From: RGIG2000 sp045612665
Lineage (GTDB): Bacteria; Bacillota; Clostridia; Oscillospirales; CAG-272
Length of the DNA stretch: 29,865 bases
Assembly (NCBI GenBank): GCA_045612665.1
Contig: JAZKZO010000022.1
Coordinates: 1-29,865 of the forward strand
Direction: 5' to 3'
Shown here: positions 21,613 through 29,508 of the stretch, one piece after another
Position numbering within the stretch: position 1 is the first letter of the stretch
Layout: each line of letters begins with the position of its first letter
The notes under the pieces: generated by a model
The model's input: the letters and a program-made list of their open reading frames with translations, nothing else
The model's database searches: none
Told to the model about the DNA's origin: nothing
Made by a program: the position numbers and the translations under genes

Positions 21613-22671
21613 TTAGATAATGACTCCACCGCCGATAACGGTATCACCATCGTAAAGAACAACGCTTTGCCCCTTGCAAATCGCCCTTTGAGGCTCGTCA
21701 AACACCACGTGCAAAAGTCCGTTTTCAAGTGTTACGGTAGCACTCTGTGCCTCGTGCTTGTATCTTACCTTTGCAAATAGCCTCATAGGAGCGCAAATTT
21801 CGTCAACGGCACTTAAAACAACCTTGTCAGCCCAAAGCTCCTTTGAGAATAAATCCTCATTTTCACCGATAACAACCTCGTTTGTGTCAAGTCGCTTTTC
21901 GCACACGTACATTCTGTGCGGGAGCGCAAGACCGAGCCCCTTACCTTGACCTATCGTATAGCCGATAATGCCCTTATGCTGACCGAGTATTTTTCCGTCC
22001 TTTGTAACAAAGTTACCGACATCGTATTTTTTGCCTGTGTAATTTTCAATAAATTTCACATAATCGCCATCAGGAATAAAGCAAATGTCCTGACTGTCCT
22101 TTTTTGTGCTGACGTCAAGCCCTGCACGAGTTGCGATTTCTCTTGCCTCACTCTTGGAAAGAGAGCCGAGAGGGAACATTGTTGACTCAATTTGCTCACG
22201 CGAGAGCCTGTATAAAACATAGCTTTGGTCCTTTGAAGCGTCAAGCCCCTTTTTTAGAACCTTGCGTCCGTATTTTTCGTCAAACTCAATACGGGCATAA
22301 TGACCTGTGGCTATTATTTCATAGCCAAGCGATTTTCCGTATTCGAAAAGCTTGTCGAATTTCAAGCGATAATTACATTCAATGCACGGATTTGGAGTCG
22401 CACCGTTTTCATAAGCGCTAACAAAATCCTGAATGACATATTTATCGAAGTCGCTTGAAAAATCGACAACCTCATAAGGAATATCAAGAGTCTTACATAC
22501 GGCTCTTGCATCCTCAATATCCTTTGTCGTTACACATCCACCACAGTCAATGTCCTTTTCGGAGTGGAGCTTCATTGTAACGCCAAAGCATTCATAGCCC
22601 GCCTCCTTCATAAGCTGGGCGGTAGCAGAGGAGTCAACTCCTCCGCTAATTGCAACCAAGGCTTTTTTCAT
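21613..22671 (-). CDS. mnmA: tRNA-specific 2-thiouridylase MnmA
   Basis: A 352-residue MnmA, which thiolates U34 of Lys, Glu and Gln tRNAs using ATP and a sulfur relay. The PP-loop SGGVDSS is at residues 9-15. The two catalytic cysteines are in NPCIECN (near residue 97) and SQDICFIPDGDY (near 194). Further marks are TGHYARI and DASKDQSYVLY. The C-terminal half ends in an RNA-binding beta barrel, and the length is typical. Its ATG overlaps the stop of the rhamnosidase gene (TAATG), so translation is coupled to it. No IscS/NifS-type desulfurase gene is adjacent, contrary to the common Firmicutes arrangement. Confidence 0.97.
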   Translation of the reverse strand: MKKALVAISGGVDSSATAQLMKEAGYECFGVTMKLHSEKDIDCGGCVTTKDIEDARAVCKTLDIPYEVVDFSSDFDKYVIQDFVSAYENGATPNPCIECNYRLKFDKLFEYGKSLGYEIIATGHYARIEFDEKYGRKVLKKGLDASKDQSYVLYRLSREQIESTMFPLGSLSKSEAREIATRAGLDVSTKKDSQDICFIPDGDYVKFIENYTGKKYDVGNFVTKDGKILGQHKGIIGYTIGQGKGLGLALPHRMYVCEKRLDTNEVVIGENEDLFSKELWADKVVLSAVDEICAPMRLFAKVRYKHEAQSATVTLENGLLHVVFDEPQRAICKGQSVVLYDGDTVIGGGVII

Positions 22672-24806
22672 TAGAAAATATAGCTTCCTTTTTCTACGTT
22701 GTATTCTTTTCCGTCAATAACTACTGTTGTGTCGGACGGAGTTGTTATTTCATATCTGATCTTGCCGTTTTCGTGATACCACTTGGAGCTTACAAGACCG
22801 TGTCTTGTCATAATAGATGCGCTTAGGTGGTCGAGCTTATCGGTAGGAATAGGCGCAATTCGGATTTTCTCAAATCCGGGAAACTCCTCAACTGTTTGAA
22901 TTCCGCAGGCTACACCGTAAACCCAGTCAGCCACAGCACCGTATGCATAGTGGTTAAAGGAGTTCATATCCTTGGACCAAAATTCTCCCTTTTCGTTTAC
23001 GCCGTCCCAGTGCTCCCAAATTGTGGTAGCGCCTTGCTTAACGGAATAGAGCCATGACGGGAACGCCTCTTGGAGAAGAAGACCGTATGCGATCTCGGAA
23101 TATCCGTTGCTTGAAAGTGCGTGGAGAAGGTATGGAGTGCCAAGGAAGCCTGTTTTAAGGCGTGTTCCGTTTGCAACTATCATATCCGCAAGTGCCTTAG
23201 CGGTTGATGCCTTATCCTCGGCAATTCCAAAGTGAAGCGCAAGAACATGCTCGGTTTGAGTTTTGTATGTCTTGAATTTCTTTCTTATAGCCATAAGGAT
23301 TTTCTCATAGAGAGCCTCGTATTTAGCAACGCTTCTGCCAAGCACCTTGCCCGCCTTTATAACGAGAGAGGTTGAATAGAGGTAGTAAGCCGATGCCAAG
23401 AAATCAAGTCTTGATGAGCCCTTGTAGCTTCCTGCAGGCGCATCAAGACCGAGCCAATCGGCATAATGGTCGCAGCCTGTCCAAAGGTATCTATTCTTTG
23501 ATTTTGAAGCAATGTACTTAAGATAAGCACACATTGAGTTGAATTGCTTCTTTAAAATGTCCTTGTTACCATAGGTAAGATAAATTTGCCAAGGACAAAT
23601 AGTGCTCGCATCTCCCCAACCGCAGCCTGACCAGCCATCGCCCCAAAACTGTGGAATAACGCTTGGAACGCATCCGTCCTTTTCTTGGTCTAAGCGAAGG
23701 TCGGTGAGCCATTTTTCAAAGAATTTTTCAACATCATAGTTGTATGATGCTGTTTTGCAAAATACCTGAGCATCGCCTGTCCAACCCATTCTCTCGTCGC
23801 GCTGTGGACAGTCGGTAGGTATATCTAGGAAGTTGCCCTTTTGTCCCCAGAAAATATTCTTGAAGAGCTTGTTAAGAAGCGGACTCGACGAGTCAAGAGA
23901 GCCTGTCTTTTTGATGTCCGAGTGAACAACGATTGCTTTAATACTGTCAAGCGTTATCTCACAAGGGAAGCTGTTTACTCTTATGTAGCGATATCCCCAA
24001 AATGCGAGCTTCGGCTTGTACGACTGATATCCGTCGCGACAGGTATATTCAAATTCAGCCTTTGCGGAACGGTAGTTTTCGGTATAGAAGTTGCCCTCGC
24101 TATCAAGAACCTCGGCAAACGAAAGGGAAACCTTATCTCCCTTCTTGGCGTTTACGAAAATCTCAAAATATCCTGTGAGGTTTTGTGCGAAGTCAATTAC
24201 GGTTTCGCCCTTTGGAGTTTTGAAAATCTTGAACGCGCTAATCGTTTCCTGCTCCTTGATGATTTCGCCCTGCTGTGGAACGAGAATATCGTTCGAAAAA
24301 TCCTGAACGATAGCCTTGGTTGGCGCATCATCAACGAAGTTAGCGTCAAAATGCTCTCCGTCGTAAAAATCGCTAAATCGAATAGGACTCTTTTTAGCGC
24401 CCCAGCTCTCGTCAGTTAGGATAAGCTCGGAAGAGCCGTCCTTATATGAAATTGCAAGCTCGGCAATAACACACTCGTTGTTGTTTGGGAAAATTTGAGT
24501 TCCCTTCCAACAAATTCTGCCCTTAAACCAGCCCTTTGAAAGGGTAACCTCTATTTCGTTTTGCTCGGAAAGCATTTCGGTTACATCGTAGGTTTGCACT
24601 TGAACTCTTTTAAGAGAGGTGCATCCTGGCGCGAAAATAAAGTCGCCAATTCGCTCTCCGTTAAGAGTTGCGTAATAGCAACCGCGAGCACTGATTGTAA
24701 GAGTTGCCTTTTTTATATCGCCCCTTGCCTTGAAGCTTTTGAAAAGAACAGGGCATTCAAAGCCCATATCAACAGGATATGATATCCATTTTGAGTTGTT
24801 TAGCAT
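22671..24806 (-). CDS. Alpha-L-rhamnosidase (GH78)
   Basis: A 711-residue GH78 enzyme that hydrolyses alpha-L-rhamnosides with inversion. N-terminal beta domains (residues 1-260) include GETVIDFAQNLTGYFEIFV and WGYRYIRV. The (alpha/alpha)6 domain opens with FLDIPTDCPQRDERMGWTGDAQVF, which contains the family's DxxxRDERxGWxGD catalytic and binding residues. CGWGDASTICPW, HYADWLGLD and GATTIWEHWDGV follow. The C-terminal beta domain ends the protein. It lacks a signal peptide, so it is cytoplasmic and should act on imported oligosaccharides. The ATG at 24806 has AGAGGA 7 bp upstream; an in-frame start at 24842 would extend into the leader. An extended -10 promoter lies upstream. The coupling to mnmA is unusual. 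Confidence 0.93.
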   Translation of the reverse strand: MLNNSKWISYPVDMGFECPVLFKSFKARGDIKKATLTISARGCYYATLNGERIGDFIFAPGCTSLKRVQVQTYDVTEMLSEQNEIEVTLSKGWFKGRICWKGTQIFPNNNECVIAELAISYKDGSSELILTDESWGAKKSPIRFSDFYDGEHFDANFVDDAPTKAIVQDFSNDILVPQQGEIIKEQETISAFKIFKTPKGETVIDFAQNLTGYFEIFVNAKKGDKVSLSFAEVLDSEGNFYTENYRSAKAEFEYTCRDGYQSYKPKLAFWGYRYIRVNSFPCEITLDSIKAIVVHSDIKKTGSLDSSSPLLNKLFKNIFWGQKGNFLDIPTDCPQRDERMGWTGDAQVFCKTASYNYDVEKFFEKWLTDLRLDQEKDGCVPSVIPQFWGDGWSGCGWGDASTICPWQIYLTYGNKDILKKQFNSMCAYLKYIASKSKNRYLWTGCDHYADWLGLDAPAGSYKGSSRLDFLASAYYLYSTSLVIKAGKVLGRSVAKYEALYEKILMAIRKKFKTYKTQTEHVLALHFGIAEDKASTAKALADMIVANGTRLKTGFLGTPYLLHALSSNGYSEIAYGLLLQEAFPSWLYSVKQGATTIWEHWDGVNEKGEFWSKDMNSFNHYAYGAVADWVYGVACGIQTVEEFPGFEKIRIAPIPTDKLDHLSASIMTRHGLVSSKWYHENGKIRYEITTPSDTTVVIDGKEYNVEKGSYIF

Positions 24807-24836
24807 AAAAACGTCCTCTTTATAAGTATATTTGTT

Positions 24837-24852
24837 GCGCACACTCGCGCAT
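24837..24852 (-). promoter_or_regulatory. GC-alternating inverted repeat in the rhamnosidase leader (candidate operator)
   Basis: On the minus strand ATGCGCGAGTGTGCGC, containing arms TGCGC and GCGCA with a 6-bp spacer, sits just after the expected transcription start. It matches 14 of 16 positions of 3791-3806 (ATGCGCGCGTGTGTGC) in the promoter of the 3858-6331 operon. Regulator unknown. Confidence 0.4.
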
Positions 24853-24862
24853 ATTTATATGT

Positions 24863-24891
24863 ATTTTATCATAATATGAAAAAAATCTCAA
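24863..24891 (-). promoter_or_regulatory. Promoter for the rhamnosidase-mnmA operon
   Basis: On the minus strand: TTGAGA (24886-24891), a 17-bp spacer, TAAAAT (24863-24868) preceded by TGA (extended -10). Confidence 0.8.
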
Positions 24892-24908
24892 TACTTTTTA
24901 AAAAACTA

Positions 24909-24937
24909 TTGACAAAGAAATTTCATTTGTATATAAT
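24909..24937 (+). promoter_or_regulatory. Perfect consensus promoter for the zinc operon
   Basis: TTGACA (24909-24914), a 17-bp spacer, TATAAT (24932-24937). A promoter this strong is expected for a repressed metal-inducible operon. Confidence 0.9.
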
Positions 24938-24940
24938 GAA

Positions 24941-24963
24941 TATATGAACATTTATTCACATAT
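24941..24963 (+). promoter_or_regulatory. ArsR/SmtB-type operator
   Basis: TATATGAACATTTATTCACATA contains TGAA-N6-TTCA (24945-24958), the core of operators known for SmtB and CzrA zinc sensors. It lies between the -10 and the RBS, where a bound repressor would block transcription. Confidence 0.75.
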
Positions 24964-24978
24964 TAAGGAGTAAATAAA

Positions 24979-25302
24979 ATGGAATCAACAAGCGTATCTA
25001 AAATCAAAGAAGCGATTTTGAGAAACAACGACCTTTTTGATGCTCTCGCAGACCTTTATAAGGTGTTTGGCGACGGCACGAGAGTAAGAATTCTTTGCGC
25101 TCTTACTCAAAGCGAGATGAACGTTGGAGAAATCTCCGAATTTCTCGAAATCACTCAGTCTGCCGTATCTCATCAGCTTCGCGTTCTTAAGACAAGCGGA
25201 CTTGTAAGATCAAGAAGAAACGGCAAGGAGATGATTTACTCACTCGCTGACGAGCACGTAAGAAATATTATTGACTGTGGTATGGAGCATATAGCAGAAT
25301 AA
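24979..25302 (+). CDS. ArsR/SmtB-family zinc-responsive repressor
   Basis: A 107-residue winged-helix repressor. The DNA-binding part is LADLYKVFGDGTRVRILCAL, GEISEFLEITQSAVSHQLRVLKTSGLV (recognition helix) and RRNGKEMIYSLAD (wing). The C-terminal helix reads DEHVRNIIDCGMEHIAE, with D91, H93, H104 and E107 at offsets 0, 2, 13 and 16; this is the same spacing as the alpha-5 zinc site of SmtB and CzrA. The cysteine-based alpha-3 site (ELCVC) of ArsR, CadC or CmtR is absent. It should therefore sense Zn(II), perhaps Co(II), rather than arsenite or cadmium. The RBS AAGGAG lies before the ATG. Its stop overlaps the ATPase start (TAATG), so repressor and transporter are coupled. Confidence 0.93.
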   Translation: MESTSVSKIKEAILRNNDLFDALADLYKVFGDGTRVRILCALTQSEMNVGEISEFLEITQSAVSHQLRVLKTSGLVRSRRNGKEMIYSLADEHVRNIIDCGMEHIAE

Positions 25303-27125
25303 TGAAAAATTTTATATATGAGCACAAGAGGGGGCTTATAAGGATATTGCTTTCGGTGCTTTTGCTCATCGAGGCAATTCTCCTTTCAAAATTCGATTTT
25401 GAGCTAATGTCGATTGTGTGCTATGCTACCTCGTATGCGATTGTCGCTTATAAGGTTGTCATAAAGGCGCTTCTTAAGCTTTTTAAAAAGGCAAAGGTTG
25501 ACGAGGAGCTTCTTATGAGCGTTGCCTCGCTTGGCGCTATGATAATCGGTGAATATTTCGAGGGAATACTCGTGTTGGTGCTTTATAGCGTTGGCGAAAT
25601 ATTCGAAAAGGTGGCTGTCGGTAATTCCAAGCGCTCAATTTCCTCACTCGCTAAGCTTCGTCCCGATAAGGCAAGGCTTCTGGGCGGTGAAACCGTTGGA
25701 ATTAAGAGTGTACAGATAGGCGATATAATTGAGGTTTACGCAGGAGAGAGAATTCCTCTTGACGGCGACGTTGTAGACAGCACATCAAGCGTTGACACGT
25801 CAATTTTGACAGGCGAGAGCGAGCCACTTTCGGTAAGAGACGGCAGTGAGGTTTTGTCGGGATATCTTAATCTTTCGGGAGCTCTTAAAATAAAGGTCAA
25901 AAGACCTGCAAGCGCAAGTGCTGCGGAGCGCATTATCGAAATGTCCGAGAAGGCACTTGAAAAGAAGACGAAAAGCGAGAGATTTATCTCCGTTTTTGCA
26001 AGAATTTACACACCGATTGTAATTTTTTTGGCACTTTTAATCGCGTTAATCCCACCACTCTTTGACGGATATAATTTTGCACCCTGGGCTTACAAGGCAC
26101 TTTCAATGCTGGCAATCTCTTGCCCGTGCGCAATTGTAATTTCAGTTCCTCTTGCGTATTTTTGCGGAATTGCATATGCATCTAAAAAAGGAATTCTTGT
26201 AAAGGGCTCGTCAGCAATCGATGCTCTTTGCAAAATTAAAAGCGTTGCATTTGATAAGACAGGCACTCTTACAAAGGGTGAGCTTCATGTAAACAAAATA
26301 GAGCCGATAAACGGAATAGGCAAGGCACAGCTTTTAAGATATGCGTGCATTGCAGAGCTAAAATCCAATCATCCTATCGCCCTTGCGCTGATATCAAAGG
26401 CGAAAAAGCTAAATATCTCGCTTTGCGAGGGAAAAAATTATAACGAAAGCGTTGGATTTGGAATAGAATGCGACAGTGAGCTCGGACATATAAAAGCAGG
26501 CAGTCGCGATTATATTGATGCACCGAGCGACACTCACGCGAACGTTTACGTTTCTCTTGACGGTAAATACATAGGATCAATCTCCCTTGGCGACGAGGTT
26601 AAGGCAAATAGCAAAATTGCGTTTGAAAGCCTTTCGCGCCTTGGAATAAAAAATAAAATCATCATCTCCGGAGATAAGAGAGCAAAGGTTAAGGCTCTTG
26701 CACGTAGCCTCTTGGCTGATAAGGCGTATGCGGAGCTTGCCCCTGAGGGAAAGCTTGAGCTTATTGAGGATTTGATGAATGAGCTTGACGGCTCTCTTGC
26801 ATACTGTGGAGACGGAATTAACGACACTCCCTCGCTTGCAAGGGCAGACGTTGGAATTGCAATGGGCGCTCTCGGCTCGGATAGCGCTATTGAATGTAGC
26901 GACGTTGTTATAATGGATGATGACGTTAGCAAGGTATCAAAGGTAATAAAAATAGCAAAAAATACAAAGGCAATAGTTATTTCAAACATAGTTATTTCTC
27001 TTATAGTGAAGGCTACAATGCTCGTTTTGTGCGCACTCGGATTTGTTCCGATGCTTTGGGCGGTTGCATCTGACGTTGGACTCCTTGTTTTGGCGATAAT
27101 ACTTGCACTTTTTGCGGGAAGGTAA
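25302..27125 (+). CDS. Zn/Cd-type P1B-ATPase exporter
   Basis: A 607-residue heavy-metal P-type ATPase that exports divalent metal. It has TM helices in the first 80 residues (two pairs), the actuator motif SILTGESEPL (near 171), the CPC metal motif LAISCPCAIVIS in TM6 (near 271), the phosphorylation site DKTGTLTKGE (Asp near 318), the SNHPIALA HP motif, the hinge GDGINDTPSLA (near 503), and the last TM pair. An Asp in the penultimate/last TM segment (AVASDVGLL, near 590), together with CPC, fits the P1B-2 Zn/Cd/Pb class of ZntA and CadA. No N-terminal HMA domain (GMTCxxC) is present, so it is a short form. Coupled to the zinc-sensing repressor. Zinc export is the best prediction. Confidence 0.93.
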   Translation: MKNFIYEHKRGLIRILLSVLLLIEAILLSKFDFELMSIVCYATSYAIVAYKVVIKALLKLFKKAKVDEELLMSVASLGAMIIGEYFEGILVLVLYSVGEIFEKVAVGNSKRSISSLAKLRPDKARLLGGETVGIKSVQIGDIIEVYAGERIPLDGDVVDSTSSVDTSILTGESEPLSVRDGSEVLSGYLNLSGALKIKVKRPASASAAERIIEMSEKALEKKTKSERFISVFARIYTPIVIFLALLIALIPPLFDGYNFAPWAYKALSMLAISCPCAIVISVPLAYFCGIAYASKKGILVKGSSAIDALCKIKSVAFDKTGTLTKGELHVNKIEPINGIGKAQLLRYACIAELKSNHPIALALISKAKKLNISLCEGKNYNESVGFGIECDSELGHIKAGSRDYIDAPSDTHANVYVSLDGKYIGSISLGDEVKANSKIAFESLSRLGIKNKIIISGDKRAKVKALARSLLADKAYAELAPEGKLELIEDLMNELDGSLAYCGDGINDTPSLARADVGIAMGALGSDSAIECSDVVIMDDDVSKVSKVIKIAKNTKAIVISNIVISLIVKATMLVLCALGFVPMLWAVASDVGLLVLAIILALFAGR

Positions 27126-27130
27126 TTGAA

Positions 27131-27490
27131 ATGGATATTAAGAACCTTAAAAAGAGATTAGAGGATGAAATCATAGTTCCGCTTATCGACATAAGAAACA
27201 CCGACGAGGACTGTGGCTTTTGCACAAGACAGGTAATGGAGCTAAGAAAGCTTATAATTAAGTACATCAAAAAGCTTTCAAAGCTAAAGGAACCAACCGA
27301 CGATGTAATTTTGAAGCATATGGAGAAGTTAATATACGCAATTAACAAGCTCAACAGAAAGGCTGATTTGTGTCTACTTGAAAGCGAAATCGGCGATGAC
27401 GTGTGTTTCTTTATCGAGGACGTTGCCTTTGAGGCAGGCTTCCCTGAAACCGACGAGGATATCACCTACGATTGGCGCGAGGAGTGGTAA
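27131..27490 (+). CDS. Small acidic Cys-containing protein of unknown function in the zinc operon
   Basis: A 119-residue protein I do not recognise. It begins 5 bp after the ATPase stop with AAGGTAATTGAA before the ATG, so it is very probably in the zinc operon. It appears all-helical and soluble. Four cysteines are present: C28 and C31 in a CGFC motif, and one each in ADLCLLE and DDVCFFIED, and it ends in an acidic, aromatic tail (ETDEDITYDWREEW). The CxxC and the acidic residues could bind metal, suggesting a chaperone or buffer role, but this is inference from location only. A good terminator follows. Confidence 0.7.
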   Translation: MDIKNLKKRLEDEIIVPLIDIRNTDEDCGFCTRQVMELRKLIIKYIKKLSKLKEPTDDVILKHMEKLIYAINKLNRKADLCLLESEIGDDVCFFIEDVAFEAGFPETDEDITYDWREEW

Positions 27491-27493
27491 AAT

Positions 27494-27523
27494 AAAAAAT
27501 CGAGGCGTTTGCCTCGATTTTTT
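27494..27523. terminator. Bidirectional terminator after the zinc operon
   Basis: A 13-bp perfect stem (AAAAAATCGAGGC / GCCTCGATTTTTT, loop GTTT) with flanking A- and T-runs, between convergent genes; it overlaps the epimerase stop by 2 bp. Confidence 0.92.
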
Positions 27524-28400
27524 ATTTGATTTCTATTTTGTAAGAGGTTGCAAAGGAGTAGCCTGAAGGCATATGTATCATATCGGGCTTTCTTTCAAGC
27601 GCGTGGTCAGTGCCCTCAAAATCAGGACAGCCACACCAAGGCTCGATGCAAATATAAGGTGCATCCGACTGTGGCTTGTGCCATAGACCGAGATACTTGA
27701 AGTTGTCGAAGGTCATCGTAACGCTCTTCTTGGATTTCTTCGAAAGAAGCGATGCCTTCTTTGAGGTGTTGTAAAGGAAAATCGCATCATTATCAAATAG
27801 AGAATGAGAAAGATTTATGCTTTTTAGCGCGCCCTGTGTGAATAAATCGTCATTTCCGTCGCAGAAGCAACGCGCAGAAAGAGCCAAATTAACGGCATCA
27901 CATTCGTTTTCGAATTCTACGTAGTAATCGTCAAAGCTCTCGCCCGTAGTGAGAGGAACGTTGAATGCGGGATGCGCACCAACCGTGAATATGAGGTCCT
28001 TTGAGTCGTTGTTTACAATCTTGTATTTTACGTTTAAGGATTTGCCAGAAAGCGAGAAGGATACAAAAAGAGCAAAATCAAACGGATACTCAGCCTTAGT
28101 TTGCTCGCTTGAAGCAAGAGAAAGCGTGATTTCATTATCAGATGCGCCCACAAGCTCGAAATTCATATGTCTTGCAAAGCCGTGGCATCCAAGCTCGTAT
28201 TCCTTGCCACGATACGTGTATTTTCCGTCTACTAGGCGTCCACAAATAGGGAACATAATAGGAGAGTGTCCGGTCCAGTATTTTTCGTCGCCCTGCCAAA
28301 TGTACTCACATCCGTCGTCCTTTAGCTTGAGTGAGATAAGCTCAGCGCCTTTTTCATCAATTTTTGCACTTATAAATTCATTTTCAATAGAGTAAATCAT
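27522..28400 (-). CDS. Aldose 1-epimerase family protein (LacX-like)
   Basis: A 292-residue galactose mutarotase-like protein of the LacX group, which interconverts sugar anomers. Marks are AELISLKLKDDGCEYIWQGDEKYW near the N-terminus, FPICGRL, GCHGFARHMNFEL, VGAHPAFNVPL (catalytic His) and YICIEPWCGCPDF (catalytic Glu of CIEPW). The RBS GGAGG is 8 bp before the ATG at 28400. The gene has its own promoter, divergent from the radical SAM gene. It may act with the sugar-processing genes elsewhere in the window, but no transport or kinase gene is adjacent. Substrate sugar cannot be determined. Confidence 0.92.
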   Translation of the reverse strand: MIYSIENEFISAKIDEKGAELISLKLKDDGCEYIWQGDEKYWTGHSPIMFPICGRLVDGKYTYRGKEYELGCHGFARHMNFELVGASDNEITLSLASSEQTKAEYPFDFALFVSFSLSGKSLNVKYKIVNNDSKDLIFTVGAHPAFNVPLTTGESFDDYYVEFENECDAVNLALSARCFCDGNDDLFTQGALKSINLSHSLFDNDAIFLYNTSKKASLLSKKSKKSVTMTFDNFKYLGLWHKPQSDAPYICIEPWCGCPDFEGTDHALERKPDMIHMPSGYSFATSYKIEIK

Positions 28401-28427
28401 TTTATCCCTCCGAGTAAGATATATAAT

Positions 28428-28456
28428 ATTTTATCATATTTGTCTTTAAAAATCAA
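28428..28456 (-). promoter_or_regulatory. Promoter for the epimerase gene
   Basis: On the minus strand: TTGATT (28451-28456), a 17-bp spacer, TAAAAT (28428-28433) preceded by TGA (extended -10). Confidence 0.8.
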
Positions 28457-28464
28457 GTCTGTAC

Positions 28465-28493
28465 TTGAAAGAGTGCGTGTTGTGTGATAAAAT
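28465..28493 (+). promoter_or_regulatory. Promoter for the radical SAM gene
   Basis: TTGAAA (28465-28470), a 17-bp spacer, and TAAAAT (28488-28493) preceded by TGA. It is back to back with the epimerase promoter, the two -35 boxes being 8 bp apart. Confidence 0.8.
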
Positions 28494-28522
28494 ATCATTA
28501 AATACGTAAAAAAGGAGCGCTT

Positions 28523-29479
28523 ATGGCTAATATAGTTCTTTTGGGCAGGTGTAATCTTAAATGCCCGTATTGCTTTGCCGAGGATTTCACCTCATCGCAG
28601 AGCGCTGATTTTGATATGTCATCTCTTGACGAGATCCTTAATTTTATCGCCCCTGACGGTGAGGTTGGGCTTATCGGTGGAGAACCTCTTATATACAAAA
28701 GCATCGACACAGTCCTCGATATTTTGAAGGACGATATGCGTTTTAGAAGAGTTACGCTCTTTACAAACGGTGTTTTCATTGACAAGCACATTGACAGCCT
28801 TTTATTCCCTAAGCTTTCAATCCTTATCAACCTCAATTCAAGTGAGGATATCGGCAAGGCGAATTTCGATAAAATAGATTCAAATATTGAGTTGCTTTGC
28901 GAAAGAGGCATGGCGCAAAACGTAACGCTCGGTATAAATATTTACAAGGAAAATCAATCCTTTGACGAGTTTGTGTCGATTGCCAATAAATACGGCTTTA
29001 AAAGAGTGCGCTTTAGTGTGTCAATCCCACAGGATAAGAGCTGTGGCGCAATACCGTATTTTGAAAAAATGAAGCCTACGCTTTTGCGCTTTTACGAAAT
29101 AATGAAGGAAAACGGAATTGCTCCGTGCCCTGACTGTAACATAATTCCCGAGTGCGTTTATACTCCCGAGGAGCTTGCTTTTATCGACACAGTGCCGTGC
29201 TTTTCTCAAAGAGAAGAGGCATTACTGCTTGGCAAAGCCTCGGTTTGCTCTCCAATTATTGATATTTATCCCGACCTTTGTGCAGCACGTTGCTTTGGAT
29301 GCTACGACGATATAAAGGTGAGCATCAAGGGCTTTAAGAGCATTAGCGACCTAAGAAATTATTTCTTTATGTGGATTGACTCCGTGCGTGTACATAAGCC
29401 CGTAAGAGAGGCTTGTAAGGATTGCTATAAATTCAATACCTTCGCCTGCTACGGTGCTTGTATTTGCTATAAAAAATAA
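28523..29479 (+). CDS. Radical SAM protein with Cys-rich (SPASM-like) tail
   Basis: A 318-residue radical SAM protein. The cluster motif is CNLKCPYCF (C-x3-C-x2-C, residues 10-17), unusually close to the N-terminus, followed by LIGGEPLIYKSID (GGEP SAM-binding block) and VTLFTNGVFID. The C-terminal third is cysteine-rich: PCPDCNIIPEC, VCSPIIDIYPDLCAARCFGC, and CKDCYKFNTFACYGACICYKK, resembling SPASM/twitch extensions that hold auxiliary iron-sulfur clusters. Many SPASM proteins modify ribosomal peptides or activate sulfatases; others are of unknown use. No peptide precursor, sulfatase or exporter gene is near. RBS AAGGAG lies 5 bp before the ATG. It is a single-gene transcript with own promoter and terminator. 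Confidence 0.87.
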   Translation: MANIVLLGRCNLKCPYCFAEDFTSSQSADFDMSSLDEILNFIAPDGEVGLIGGEPLIYKSIDTVLDILKDDMRFRRVTLFTNGVFIDKHIDSLLFPKLSILINLNSSEDIGKANFDKIDSNIELLCERGMAQNVTLGINIYKENQSFDEFVSIANKYGFKRVRFSVSIPQDKSCGAIPYFEKMKPTLLRFYEIMKENGIAPCPDCNIIPECVYTPEELAFIDTVPCFSQREEALLLGKASVCSPIIDIYPDLCAARCFGCYDDIKVSIKGFKSISDLRNYFFMWIDSVRVHKPVREACKDCYKFNTFACYGACICYKK

Positions 29480-29506
29480 AAAGAACGGTTTTACCGTTCT
29501 TTTTTT
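29478..29506. terminator. Bidirectional terminator after the radical SAM gene
   Basis: A 12-bp stem (AAAAAGAACGGT / ACCGTTCTTTTT, loop TTT) with a T-run; the minus strand also shows a T-run for the convergent coiled-coil gene. Confidence 0.88.
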
Positions 29507-29508
29507 GT

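Noticed and set aside
28401..28522. Precursor peptide gene next to the radical SAM gene
   Set aside because: The gap is filled by two back-to-back promoters and a ribosome binding site, and the 3' gap holds only a terminator.
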